The position numbers and the translations under genes are program-made. From Bacteroidales bacterium (GTDB taxonomy: Bacteria; Bacteroidota; Bacteroidia; Bacteroidales; ML635J-15), in assembly GCA_017617125.1 (NCBI GenBank), contig JAFZWY010000048.1:59204-123203 (forward strand): a stretch of 64,000 bases of DNA, read 5' to 3'. This document shows, in pieces, positions 42,562-50,873 of this stretch; the stretch's first letter is position 1, and the number at the start of each line of letters is the position of its first letter. The notes below the pieces were generated by a model. It was given only the letters and a program-made list of their open reading frames with translations. It was not told where the DNA came from and searched no databases.

Positions 42562-43503
42562 CTACAATCTTCTAACGCTTCTGTACCTACCCATATTGTT
42601 GTTGCGTGATACATTGAAGCAGTATCTAACCATAATCTCGTGAGAACCAGTATTATATCTGTAGCTGTTCTTTCCCAGCGGGATGTCGTAGCTGTAGCCA
42701 ATGCTTAAACCCATAGCAAGATGTATGCCAAGCATCGGGACAATGGCGTCGTTATACCTATAAGATAAACCTGCCCAGAATTTCTTTTCGTACAAATACT
42801 TGACATTAACCTGGAATTCAAATGTGCCTACATATAATGCCATTGCCGAGAACAAAAGGTCGCTTGACGGATTTGGCAATGTCCAGTTGTATCCACCAGC
42901 AATGTAGTAGTGTCGTGCTAGATAAGTTGACTTTGTACCGCTAAATTTCAGTGTCGGTCTTGTGATGTGGCTTACCGAAATGCCACTCCAGTAGTCTTTA
43001 CCATAAAGAGTTACACCCAAGTGCATGTCGAAAGTGGCTTTGCTATCCTTGTGTGGTATTGTGGGGTCTTCAAAAACTGGGTCTCCATTAAGAGATCCTG
43101 GTGTTTTCCAGTCTCCATCGATGTTTCTGTTGAGAATGCCGAGACTTACACCGGCACCAAGTATTCCGAACGAAAATTCGTGCCTATATGCTCCATTAAT
43201 CATGAAACTTACGTCGTTATGAAAACCAACGTTTTCCTGCATTACAACAGCCCCAAGTCCCATAAAGTCCTTTATCGGCATGTCGAAAGTGAAAATGGTA
43301 GTTTGTGGACGGCCTTCTTCAAATCCAACCCATTGCTGACGGTGCATGCTTGTTACGCACATTGCATTGTTTGCGCCTGCAGCTCCTGGGTTATACACGT
43401 TCTGCGAATACTCAAATAAGCTGTAATGTGAATCATTTTGTGCAAACGACCAACATGCAGAAAGCAATATCAACAATCCCGATAGCGTTATCCTTTTTCT
43501 CAT
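42562..43503 (-). CDS. porP: PorP/SprF family outer-membrane protein
   Basis: Protein of 313 residues with a signal peptide (ITLSGLLILLSACWSFAQ) and a predicted beta-barrel. The segment DSHYSLFEYSQNVYNPGAAG near the mature start and MHRQQWVGFEEGRPQTTIF are typical of the PorP/SprF family, which helps T9SS cargo reach or attach to the surface. As the first gene before porKLMN it matches the P. gingivalis order. I found no exact TAnnTTTG box in front of it. Confidence 0.93.
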   Translation of the reverse strand: MRKRITLSGLLILLSACWSFAQNDSHYSLFEYSQNVYNPGAAGANNAMCVTSMHRQQWVGFEEGRPQTTIFTFDMPIKDFMGLGAVVMQENVGFHNDVSFMINGAYRHEFSFGILGAGVSLGILNRNIDGDWKTPGSLNGDPVFEDPTIPHKDSKATFDMHLGVTLYGKDYWSGISVSHITRPTLKFSGTKSTYLARHYYIAGGYNWTLPNPSSDLLFSAMALYVGTFEFQVNVKYLYEKKFWAGLSYRYNDAIVPMLGIHLAMGLSIGYSYDIPLGKNSYRYNTGSHEIMVRYCFNVSRNNNMGRYRSVRRL

Positions 43504-43806
43504 ATTGTTTCCGTTCTTTTCGTTCTACAATAAGTGTCCAATATGTCCATTAATAACAATGTAGTCTATCTCTAAATTTCAAGTTGGTAAATTAAATGCT
43601 TTTTTTTTATGCGACCAAATTTTATGAACTTTTTTTTGTTTATACATTATTTGCTGCGTATTGTTTTGTTAATCAATGCTTTGGGTTGAGGAAAAATCTT
43701 GTAAGATTTGTCCGTCATACTTGGCTGATGCGAAAAGTTTTTTTACACTGTTCAAAAATCAGTCATGTTTTTAACAAAATACTAAGCAAACCGAGTTTTT
43801 GATGAC
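43504..43806. other. Non-coding gap between topA and porP
   Basis: About 300 bases, A/T-rich. A weak 7-bp inverted repeat AAATCTT/AAGATTT lies at 43694-43709. No gene, RNA or exact promoter box was seen, although the promoter for the porP operon must lie here. Confidence 0.6.
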
Positions 43807-46089
43807 CTATTTTTTCTTCTTCTCCTGAGCGCTTTCGATAATATTTCTGCACTGCTCCAAAGTGATTTCCTCGGGAGAGATATTTTTAGGTATCTTGTAG
43901 TTCTTTTTCTGGTACGAGATGTAAGGTCCGAAACGTCCTTTCAGGATCTGCATGTCGGGTTCCTCGTCGAAGGTGCGGCATAGTGCGTTCTTCATCTGTT
44001 CCTTTTTAGCCTCGATGATCTCGATTGCACGTTCGATTGTTATTGTGTACGGGTCGTCGGCCTTCGACAGTGCGTAGAACTTGCCGTTGTTCTTTATGTA
44101 TGGTCCGAACCTGCCAATCATTACAGTTGCGGTGTCGCCGTCGTACTCGCCAAGTTCGCGCGGAAGCTTGAACAGGTCGAGAACTTCCTCGAGGGTTATG
44201 CTCTCGATGTTCTGGTTCTTGCGTAGGCTTGCATACATGGGCTTGTCGCCGGTTTCGATTGATGCGTACGGTCCGTACTTGCCTATCTTTATTATAATAG
44301 GTGCACCTGTCTTCGGGTCGTTGCCTATGTTGCGCTCCCACTTCGAGGTTTCCTTTTCCTTGAGCGATGAGTCTACTTCCTTGTCGAACGACTTGTAGAA
44401 CGACTTGATCATATCGCCCCACTTGAGCTTGCCCATTGCTATGTCGTCGAACTTTTCTTCTATCTGTGCTGTGAAGTTGTAGTCGAGAACATCGTTGAAG
44501 TGGGCGGTAAGGTAGTCGGTTACCACGATTCCTGTCGAAGTCGGGAACAACTTGTTGCTTTCGGCTCCGTAGTTTTCGGTAGTGGTCGATTCCTTGATCT
44601 TGCCCTTCGACAATGTGATAGTCCTGATAGTTCTCTTCTTTGCGGGCTTGCTTTCCTTGACAACGTATTCGCGCTGCTGTATTGTCGAGATTGTCGGAGC
44701 ATAGGTCGAAGGTCTACCGATACCGAGCTCTTCCATCTTCTTTACGAGGCTAGCCTCGGTGTACCTTGATGGCGGCTGATCGAATCTTTCAATTGCTTCA
44801 AATTTTGTCGGCTCAGCTTTTGTACCTATTAATATATTAGGAAGAGTTGATGTTGTATCGTCTGTATTCTCGTCGTCTGTCGATTCGATGTAAAGCTTTA
44901 GGAACCCGTCGAATATTACTGTTTCGCCAGTTGCTGTGAAATAGTACGATGCATCTGAGTTTCCGATAGTTACGATTGTTTTTTCGATCTTTGCGTCGGT
45001 CATCTGCGATGCTATAGCTCTTTTGCGGATAAGGTCGTACAGGCGCTGTTCCTGCTTGGTGCCTTCGATGGTTTCGTTTTCGACGAAGGTCGGCCTTATT
45101 GCTTCGTGAGCTTCCTGGGCTCCCTTGGTCTTGGTCTGGTACTGCCTAACGTGCAGGTATTCCTCGCCGAAGTTCTTCTTGACGGTAGATTTTATAGTGC
45201 CGATTGCAAGCGACGACAGGTTGACCGAGTCGGTTCTCATGTATGTTATGAAACCGTTTTCGTAAAGGTTCTGTGCGTACCTCATTGTCTGCGAAACCGA
45301 GAATCCGAGCTTGCGGCCTGCTTCCTGCTGCAGTGTCGATGTTGTGAATGGCGGCGCCGGCGACTTCTTGCCCGGTTTCTTGCTTACGTCCTTGACTTGG
45401 AATTCCTTGCCGTTGCAAGACTCAACGAATTTCTTTGCTTCGTCGTAGGTCTTGAATTTCTTGTTGAGTTCGCACTTAATCGAATTGTTGTCGATGTTGA
45501 ATACGCCGTAAACCTTGTATTCCGACTTCGAGTTGAATTCGGTAATCTCTCTTTCGCGTTCAACGATAAGCCTTACGGCAACCGACTGTACGCGGCCTGC
45601 CGAGAGAGCTGGCTTTATCTTCTTCCACAATAGCGGCGACAGCTTGAAACCGACGAGGCGGTCAAGTATTCGTCTTGCCTGCTGTGCATTTACCAGGTTC
45701 TGGTCGATGTCGCGCGGGTTGGCTATTGCATTGGTAATGGCTTCCTTGGTAATTTCGTGGAAGACAATACGCTTAGTGCTTTCCTTCTTCAGCTTGAGAA
45801 CCTCGCTCAGATGCCACGATATGGCTTCTCCTTCACGGTCTTCATCGGAAGCCAGCCATACAACCTTTACCTTTCCTGCTGCATCTTTCAGGTCTGCTAC
45901 AACTTTTTTCTTGTCGTCGGGAATTACGTAGTCGGGAGCAAATCCGTGGTCAATGTCTATTCCCAAGTTCTTCTTTTCAATGTCTCTGATGTGTCCATAG
46001 CTTGATTTTACAATGAAATCATTTCCAAGGAACTTCTTTATAGTCTTTGCTTTTGCTGGAGACTCTACTATTACCAAGTTGTTTTCCAT
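43807..46089 (-). CDS. topA: DNA topoisomerase I
   Basis: Type IA topoisomerase of 760 residues that relaxes negative supercoils. The Toprim domain begins LVIVESPAKAKTI (Glu9) and has SDEDREGEAI (Asp82, Asp84). The catalytic tyrosine is Tyr283 in FITYMRTDS. PPSRYTEASLVKKMEELGIG follows. The C-terminal 150 residues contain three or more repeats with GxFGPYI (FGPYIKNNGKF, GRFGPYISYQ), of the topoisomerase C-terminal repeat type, instead of zinc ribbons. A -7 box lies 21 bases upstream, divergent from the PBP gene. Confidence 0.96.
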   Translation of the reverse strand: MENNLVIVESPAKAKTIKKFLGNDFIVKSSYGHIRDIEKKNLGIDIDHGFAPDYVIPDDKKKVVADLKDAAGKVKVVWLASDEDREGEAISWHLSEVLKLKKESTKRIVFHEITKEAITNAIANPRDIDQNLVNAQQARRILDRLVGFKLSPLLWKKIKPALSAGRVQSVAVRLIVEREREITEFNSKSEYKVYGVFNIDNNSIKCELNKKFKTYDEAKKFVESCNGKEFQVKDVSKKPGKKSPAPPFTTSTLQQEAGRKLGFSVSQTMRYAQNLYENGFITYMRTDSVNLSSLAIGTIKSTVKKNFGEEYLHVRQYQTKTKGAQEAHEAIRPTFVENETIEGTKQEQRLYDLIRKRAIASQMTDAKIEKTIVTIGNSDASYYFTATGETVIFDGFLKLYIESTDDENTDDTTSTLPNILIGTKAEPTKFEAIERFDQPPSRYTEASLVKKMEELGIGRPSTYAPTISTIQQREYVVKESKPAKKRTIRTITLSKGKIKESTTTENYGAESNKLFPTSTGIVVTDYLTAHFNDVLDYNFTAQIEEKFDDIAMGKLKWGDMIKSFYKSFDKEVDSSLKEKETSKWERNIGNDPKTGAPIIIKIGKYGPYASIETGDKPMYASLRKNQNIESITLEEVLDLFKLPRELGEYDGDTATVMIGRFGPYIKNNGKFYALSKADDPYTITIERAIEIIEAKKEQMKNALCRTFDEEPDMQILKGRFGPYISYQKKNYKIPKNISPEEITLEQCRNIIESAQEKKKK

Positions 46090-46109
46090 TCGGTTTCTGA
46101 ATTTTGGCG

Positions 46110-46117
46110 CAAAAGTA
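46110..46117 (-). promoter_or_regulatory. -7 promoter box for topA
   Basis: The minus strand reads TACTTTTG followed by C, an exact TAnnTTTG match 21 bases upstream of the topA start at 46089. Confidence 0.65.
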
Positions 46118-46158
46118 AAAATTTTTTTTTAATTTTACGGCTTTAAATTTTTTGTGAT

Positions 46159-48504
46159 ATGGTTGAAGGTACAAATGAAAAAGTATCGTATTCGAAGAAA
46201 ACTAAAAGAAAGATTTTCATTACGTTATGGGCTCTGAGCGTATTGTCGGTCGTACTTTTGGTAGTGTATTTCGCGTTGCTCTCGCATGGCGTTTTTGGTT
46301 ATATGCCGACGTTCGATGAGCTTGAAAACCCGAAAGAGAACCTTGCAACACGTATTTATTCGAGCGACGGGCAGCTTCTCGGAACCTATTTCCGCGAAAA
46401 CCGTTCGCATGTTCGATACGACTCCATTTCACCGAATGTTATCGATGCTCTTATTGCTACCGAGGACGTTCGTTTCTACGACCACTGCGGAATCGACTTC
46501 AAGTCGTTGCCTCGCGTGTTCAAGGGTATACTTACCGGAAATAGCGCCAAGGGTGGTGGTAGTACCATTTCGCAGCAGCTGGCTAAGATGCTTTTCCCGA
46601 GGCAGAAAATGAACAAGCTCGAATTCATCAACCGAAAATTCCAGGAATGGGTAATTGCAACCAAGATAGAGAGCCGGTACACCAAGGAGGAAATCATCAC
46701 TATGTACCTCAACAAGTTCGACTTCCTCAACCTCGCCGTAGGTATCGAGTCGGCTTCGCGCATATATTTCGATACAATTCCGCTGGGACTTACCAAAACT
46801 CAGGCTGCAATGCTTGTGGGTATGGCACAGAACCCATCGATGTATAACCCGATACGATTCCCCGACAAGGCTCTCGACCGTAGGAACACAGTCCTTGCGC
46901 AGATGCTCAAGTATGGTAAGCTGACAAGGGCCGAGTTCGACTCCCTAAAGAACGAGCCGCTTGGCATAAAGTTCCGCAGGGCCGACCATAACCTTGGCTC
47001 GGCAACATATTTCCGCGAGTTCTTACGTTTGTGGCTTAGCGCCAAGGAACCTCTGCGCGAAAATTATGTTGATGAGCGCGAATTTATAGAGGACTCGATA
47101 AACTGGGCAATAGATCCGTCGTATGGCTGGTGCAACAAGAACAAGAAACCCGACGGTACTACGTACGATATTTATTCCGACGGCTTGCAGTTGTACACAA
47201 CAATCGACAGCCGTATGCAAAAGTATGCCGAGGAGGCTGTTGCCGAACATGTAGGTACTTATCTGCAGCCGGCATTCTCTAAGAGCATGAAGAACAATAA
47301 GAATGCTCCGTACTATTCGTCGATTGGTGCATCGAAGAAGGAAGAGTGCATCACAAGTGCTATGCGCCGTACCGAACGTTGGCGTGTGATGAAGAAGGCA
47401 GGCTTCACCGAGGATGAAATCAAGGCTTCGTTCTACGAGAAGGACACAATGTCGGTATTTTCGTGGGACGGCGACATAGATACAATCATGACTCCTATGG
47501 ACTCGATGTTGTACTACAAGGGATTCTTGCAGGCTGGATTCCTTTCGATGGAACCGCAGACCGGTCATGTGAAGGCTTATGTGGGAGGTATCAACTACAT
47601 GCACTTCAAGTACGACAACGCGACCAAGTCGCGCCGTCAGGTGGGATCGACGTTCAAGCCGTTTATCTACTGTCTGCTTATGCAGAATGGTTATTCCCCA
47701 TGCACCAAGGTGCCGAATGTAGAGCAGACATTCAAACTGCCTACCGGACAGTTGTATACCCCGAGGTATTCGAAGTCGAAACTCGACGGACAGACAATAA
47801 CCTTGAAGCAGGGACTTGCCGGTTCGCTCAACCAGATTTCGGCATGGGCGTTGAAGCAGACCACTCCAGAGGCAGTCGTTGCGCTTGCCAACAAGATGGG
47901 TGTTCATAGCCAGATCGACCCGTTCCCATCAATCTGCGTAGGTATTCCGCAGGTTCTGCTTTGCGAAATGGTTGGCGCTTACTGTACATATCCTAACAAG
48001 GGTATCTATACAAGGCCTATTTATATTACTAGGATTGAAGACAAGGACGGTAACGAACTGGCTGCTTTCATTCCTATCCAGACCGAGGCAATCAGCGAAG
48101 AGACTGCAGCTCTCATGATTGAGCTCCTGCGAGGTGTGGTCGACATGGGTACTGGTTCAAGATTGCGTTTCAAATACAATCTTACCGGCGAAATCGGCGG
48201 CAAGACCGGAACTACAAACAACAACTCTGATGCTTGGTTCATGGGCGTAACTCCGCACCTTGTAAATGGTGCATGGGTTGGTGGCGAAGAGCCGACTATA
48301 CGTTTCAGTTCTATGGAATTCGGTCAGGGCGCTTCGGCAGCATTGCCTATCTGGGCTTTGTATATGAAGAAAGTATATGCAGACTGGCGACTCAACAAGA
48401 AATATAGCCCCGACGACAAATTCCCGCAGCCGGCAGGCATAAGGGATTTGATCGACTGCCACGAATACGGTTCGGAGGCCGATTGTGATTTCGACGAAAA
48501 CTAA
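46159..48504 (+). CDS. mrcA: Class A penicillin-binding protein (PBP1A-like)
   Basis: Bifunctional peptidoglycan synthase of 781 residues: an N-terminal membrane anchor at about 19-40, a GT51 glycosyltransferase domain (IATEDVRFYDHCGID with catalytic Glu102; GGSTISQQLAKMLF) and a transpeptidase domain with STFK (Ser497-Lys500), SLN (556-558) and KTGTT (from Lys682). It polymerises and cross-links peptidoglycan in the periplasm. It is transcribed divergently from topA across only 69 bases and is convergent with aroA. No exact -7 box was found for it. Confidence 0.95.
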   Translation: MVEGTNEKVSYSKKTKRKIFITLWALSVLSVVLLVVYFALLSHGVFGYMPTFDELENPKENLATRIYSSDGQLLGTYFRENRSHVRYDSISPNVIDALIATEDVRFYDHCGIDFKSLPRVFKGILTGNSAKGGGSTISQQLAKMLFPRQKMNKLEFINRKFQEWVIATKIESRYTKEEIITMYLNKFDFLNLAVGIESASRIYFDTIPLGLTKTQAAMLVGMAQNPSMYNPIRFPDKALDRRNTVLAQMLKYGKLTRAEFDSLKNEPLGIKFRRADHNLGSATYFREFLRLWLSAKEPLRENYVDEREFIEDSINWAIDPSYGWCNKNKKPDGTTYDIYSDGLQLYTTIDSRMQKYAEEAVAEHVGTYLQPAFSKSMKNNKNAPYYSSIGASKKEECITSAMRRTERWRVMKKAGFTEDEIKASFYEKDTMSVFSWDGDIDTIMTPMDSMLYYKGFLQAGFLSMEPQTGHVKAYVGGINYMHFKYDNATKSRRQVGSTFKPFIYCLLMQNGYSPCTKVPNVEQTFKLPTGQLYTPRYSKSKLDGQTITLKQGLAGSLNQISAWALKQTTPEAVVALANKMGVHSQIDPFPSICVGIPQVLLCEMVGAYCTYPNKGIYTRPIYITRIEDKDGNELAAFIPIQTEAISEETAALMIELLRGVVDMGTGSRLRFKYNLTGEIGGKTGTTNNNSDAWFMGVTPHLVNGAWVGGEEPTIRFSSMEFGQGASAALPIWALYMKKVYADWRLNKKYSPDDKFPQPAGIRDLIDCHEYGSEADCDFDEN

Positions 48505-48519
48505 AATTGATTTATAAAT

Positions 48520-48572
48520 AGCACTCTTTTTTGTGTGTCCTGAACTTGTTCGGGATTAGAAAAAGGAGTGCT
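48520..48572. terminator. Terminator hairpin with nested palindromic repeat
   Basis: Outer arms AGCACTC-TTTTT (from 48520) and AAAAAGGAGTGCT (to 48572) pair over 12 bp with one G-U. Nested inside is TCCTGAAC (48538-48545) / GTTCGGGA (48548-48555), close to the core at 33453-33469. It lies between convergent mrcA and aroA and may end both transcripts. Confidence 0.7.
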
Positions 48573-48578
48573 TTAATT

Positions 48579-49793
48579 TTAATCCTTGGTTTCTATTTTT
48601 GCTCCGAGTGATTTAAGAGCATCAAAGAATTCTGGATATGACTTGTTGATACATTCGCTTCCAAGTATTGTCATCTCTTCCGATTTCAATCCGATAATCG
48701 ACAACATCATTGCTATTCTGTGGTCGTTGTGAGAATCAACAATGGCAGAACTAATGTTTTTCAGTGGATGGATTGTTATGATATTTCCATCGGTTTCTAC
48801 CTTGGTTCCTAGTTTGCCAAGTTCTTTTGTGATTGCTTCGAGGCGGTTGCTCTCTTTGCCGACCAGTCTGTCGACTCCTTTTATCTTGCATTCGCCATTG
48901 GCGTTAAGTGCAAGTATGCATAGCGGTGGTATGAGGTCGGGGCAATCGGTGGCATCGAAACTGAATTGCTTGATGTCGGATTTGCTGACGATTAGTGTTC
49001 CCTCATGCCATTCGAACTTTGCGTTGCACAAATCCATCACTTTCAAAATCGCCCTGTCTGGTTGCAACGATCCTGGATTCAGTCCCGATATGCTGACATT
49101 TCCATTGGTCAGACCAGCTGCAATGAGAAATGCTGCATTGCTCCAGTCGCCTTCTATCTCATATGTTTTTCTGTTGAATACAATATTCCCGCAAATGCCT
49201 ATTTCTAATGAGTTGCTGTTGCGCTTGTAATTTATCTTAGCCCCAGCATTGTTGGCTGCATCCATTGACATTAGTATGTAGCCTGCGCTAGTCGGATTTT
49301 CAATTGTCAACTTGCTGTCGCCCTCCACTACAGACAATGCAAGTATAAGTCCGGTGATTACCTGCGACGTATGGCTTCCGTCAATTGTGAAGTTGCCAGA
49401 GACAAGTCGGGCATTGCTAATGTGTATTGGGAATCCTTCGTGCGAGATCTTCCATCCAAAATTGTCTTCGTAGAATTTCAGGTCACGGTCGATGTTTCTT
49501 CGCAGAAGTGTTCCGCAGCCTTCGATATAAAACTCGTCTGTATGCAGTGCGATTATGGGAGGGAACATTCTTGCACAGAGCGCCGATTCTCCACAGTCGA
49601 ATATTTTGTCGTCCGCCTTGATGCGTTTTGCAATATTGCGGCATGCTTCTACATCGGCCGAGTTTCCTAGATTTTGGACGTCGATGCTGTCGTGCATAAG
49701 TGCAGAAATCGCCCATATCCGCTGTTCGTAGCTTTTCGACGGACAGATTAGTATTTCGCCGCCAATTTCCGATTTGTGGATTCTTACAATCAT
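48579..49793 (-). CDS. aroA: 3-phosphoshikimate 1-carboxyvinyltransferase (EPSP synthase)
   Basis: AroA, 404 residues, joins phosphoenolpyruvate to shikimate 3-phosphate. Supporting motifs are CPSKSYEQR (Lys20, Ser21, Arg25), GSHTSQVITGLILAL, KESNRLEAI and SHNDHRIAMMLSI. The segment that reads GNAGTAMR in the standard enzymes is instead CGESALCARMFPP (residues 67-79), so the PEP-site loop is divergent. The length is slightly below the usual 430. Its start overlaps the aroB stop by four bases (ATGA), forming a two-gene shikimate operon. Confidence 0.9.
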   Translation of the reverse strand: MIVRIHKSEIGGEILICPSKSYEQRIWAISALMHDSIDVQNLGNSADVEACRNIAKRIKADDKIFDCGESALCARMFPPIIALHTDEFYIEGCGTLLRRNIDRDLKFYEDNFGWKISHEGFPIHISNARLVSGNFTIDGSHTSQVITGLILALSVVEGDSKLTIENPTSAGYILMSMDAANNAGAKINYKRNSNSLEIGICGNIVFNRKTYEIEGDWSNAAFLIAAGLTNGNVSISGLNPGSLQPDRAILKVMDLCNAKFEWHEGTLIVSKSDIKQFSFDATDCPDLIPPLCILALNANGECKIKGVDRLVGKESNRLEAITKELGKLGTKVETDGNIITIHPLKNISSAIVDSHNDHRIAMMLSIIGLKSEEMTILGSECINKSYPEFFDALKSLGAKIETKD

Positions 49794-50809
49794 TCGGTTA
49801 GTCTTGCGATTTCGTCAATTGTCAAATTCTTTATTATGGGTTTTCCAATGCCCTCGAGTAGTACGAAACGTATGTGCGAGTTTTCCTTTTTCTTATCGTT
49901 AGCCAGCGCTTCGAATTGCTTTTTGCCGAGGTGGTACGAAATGTCGTATCCGAAGTCGATAAGCAACTGTTTTATGAACTGAGCTTCTTTTTCTGGCAAG
50001 ATTCCTGCTTTAAAAGAAATGTCTATGGCTGCATTAATACCTTTTACTACGGCTATGCCATGGGGAATGCCTTCGGTTATTTCGATGCTGTGACCAATTG
50101 TGTGCCCGAAGTTCAGTATTTGCCTTATGCCTTTGTCGTCGGGGTCCTGCTTTACAATCTCAATTTTTGTCCTTATGGCATCTCCGATAACTTTTTGCAT
50201 GGTCGCGCCGTCGCGGGCGAGCACTTTGTCCTTGTCATCGGTAAGTATCCTAAGTATCTCTCCGTTGCCGATGAGGGCGTACTTGATTACCTCGCCGAGT
50301 CCGCTCATGTACTGCTCTTCGGAGAGGGTCTGCACAAAATTGCTGTCGGCAACAATAAAGTCGGGATTGTCGAAACTGCCGATCATATTCTTGTTGCAAC
50401 CGAAGTTGACTCCGTTTTTGCCTCCTATGGCTGCATCGGTAAGCGCCAGCAGGGTAGTGGGGACAAGCCCGAATCTTATGCCGCGCATGTATATATGTGC
50501 TACGAATCCGGTTATGTCGCAAACGATCCCTCCGCCTATACCTATTAATATAAAGCTTCTGTCGACGCCAAATCCGGCAAGTTTGCCAATGATGTCTTCG
50601 ATGGTTGCAAGGTTCTTGTGGCTTTCGATATCATCGATTGTTATGAGGTTTATGTCCTGGAATATTTCGGGGTAGGACTTAAGTATGTTTTCTGAGCTTA
50701 TCACGACAAACTTTCTGCCGCAGGCAAGTTCTCTGAAATACTGCTTGTCGTGGCTGACGAATATGCTCGTTGTCGATTTCTTCTCCGTCGAATATTCCAA
50801 TGTATGCAT
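49790..50809 (-). CDS. aroB: 3-dehydroquinate synthase
   Basis: AroB, 339 residues, converts DAHP to 3-dehydroquinate with NAD and a metal. Motifs include LIGIGGGIVCDITGFVAHIY, RFGLVPTTLLALTDAAIGGK, NMIGSFDNPDFIV, SGLGEVIKYALIG and LNFGHTIGHSIE, whose His residues bind zinc. The start lies only 15 bases after a terminator hairpin that ends the upstream gene, so expression may depend on read-through or on a promoter not recognised here. Confidence 0.94.
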   Translation of the reverse strand: MHTLEYSTEKKSTTSIFVSHDKQYFRELACGRKFVVISSENILKSYPEIFQDINLITIDDIESHKNLATIEDIIGKLAGFGVDRSFILIGIGGGIVCDITGFVAHIYMRGIRFGLVPTTLLALTDAAIGGKNGVNFGCNKNMIGSFDNPDFIVADSNFVQTLSEEQYMSGLGEVIKYALIGNGEILRILTDDKDKVLARDGATMQKVIGDAIRTKIEIVKQDPDDKGIRQILNFGHTIGHSIEITEGIPHGIAVVKGINAAIDISFKAGILPEKEAQFIKQLLIDFGYDISYHLGKKQFEALANDKKKENSHIRFVLLEGIGKPIIKNLTIDEIARLTE

Positions 50810-50824
50810 GACCTTGTATTATGA

Positions 50825-50859
50825 AAAAATCCCATAGCAGGGTTTGCTATGGGATTTTT
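50825..50859 (-). terminator. Intrinsic terminator upstream of aroB
   Basis: A perfect 15-bp stem AAAAATCCCATAGCA / TGCTATGGGATTTTT with a five-base loop. On the minus strand a T run follows. It lies 14 bases after the stop of the OmpA-family gene and 15 bases before the aroB start. Confidence 0.88.
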
Positions 50860-50873
50860 ATTTGAGATATCAA

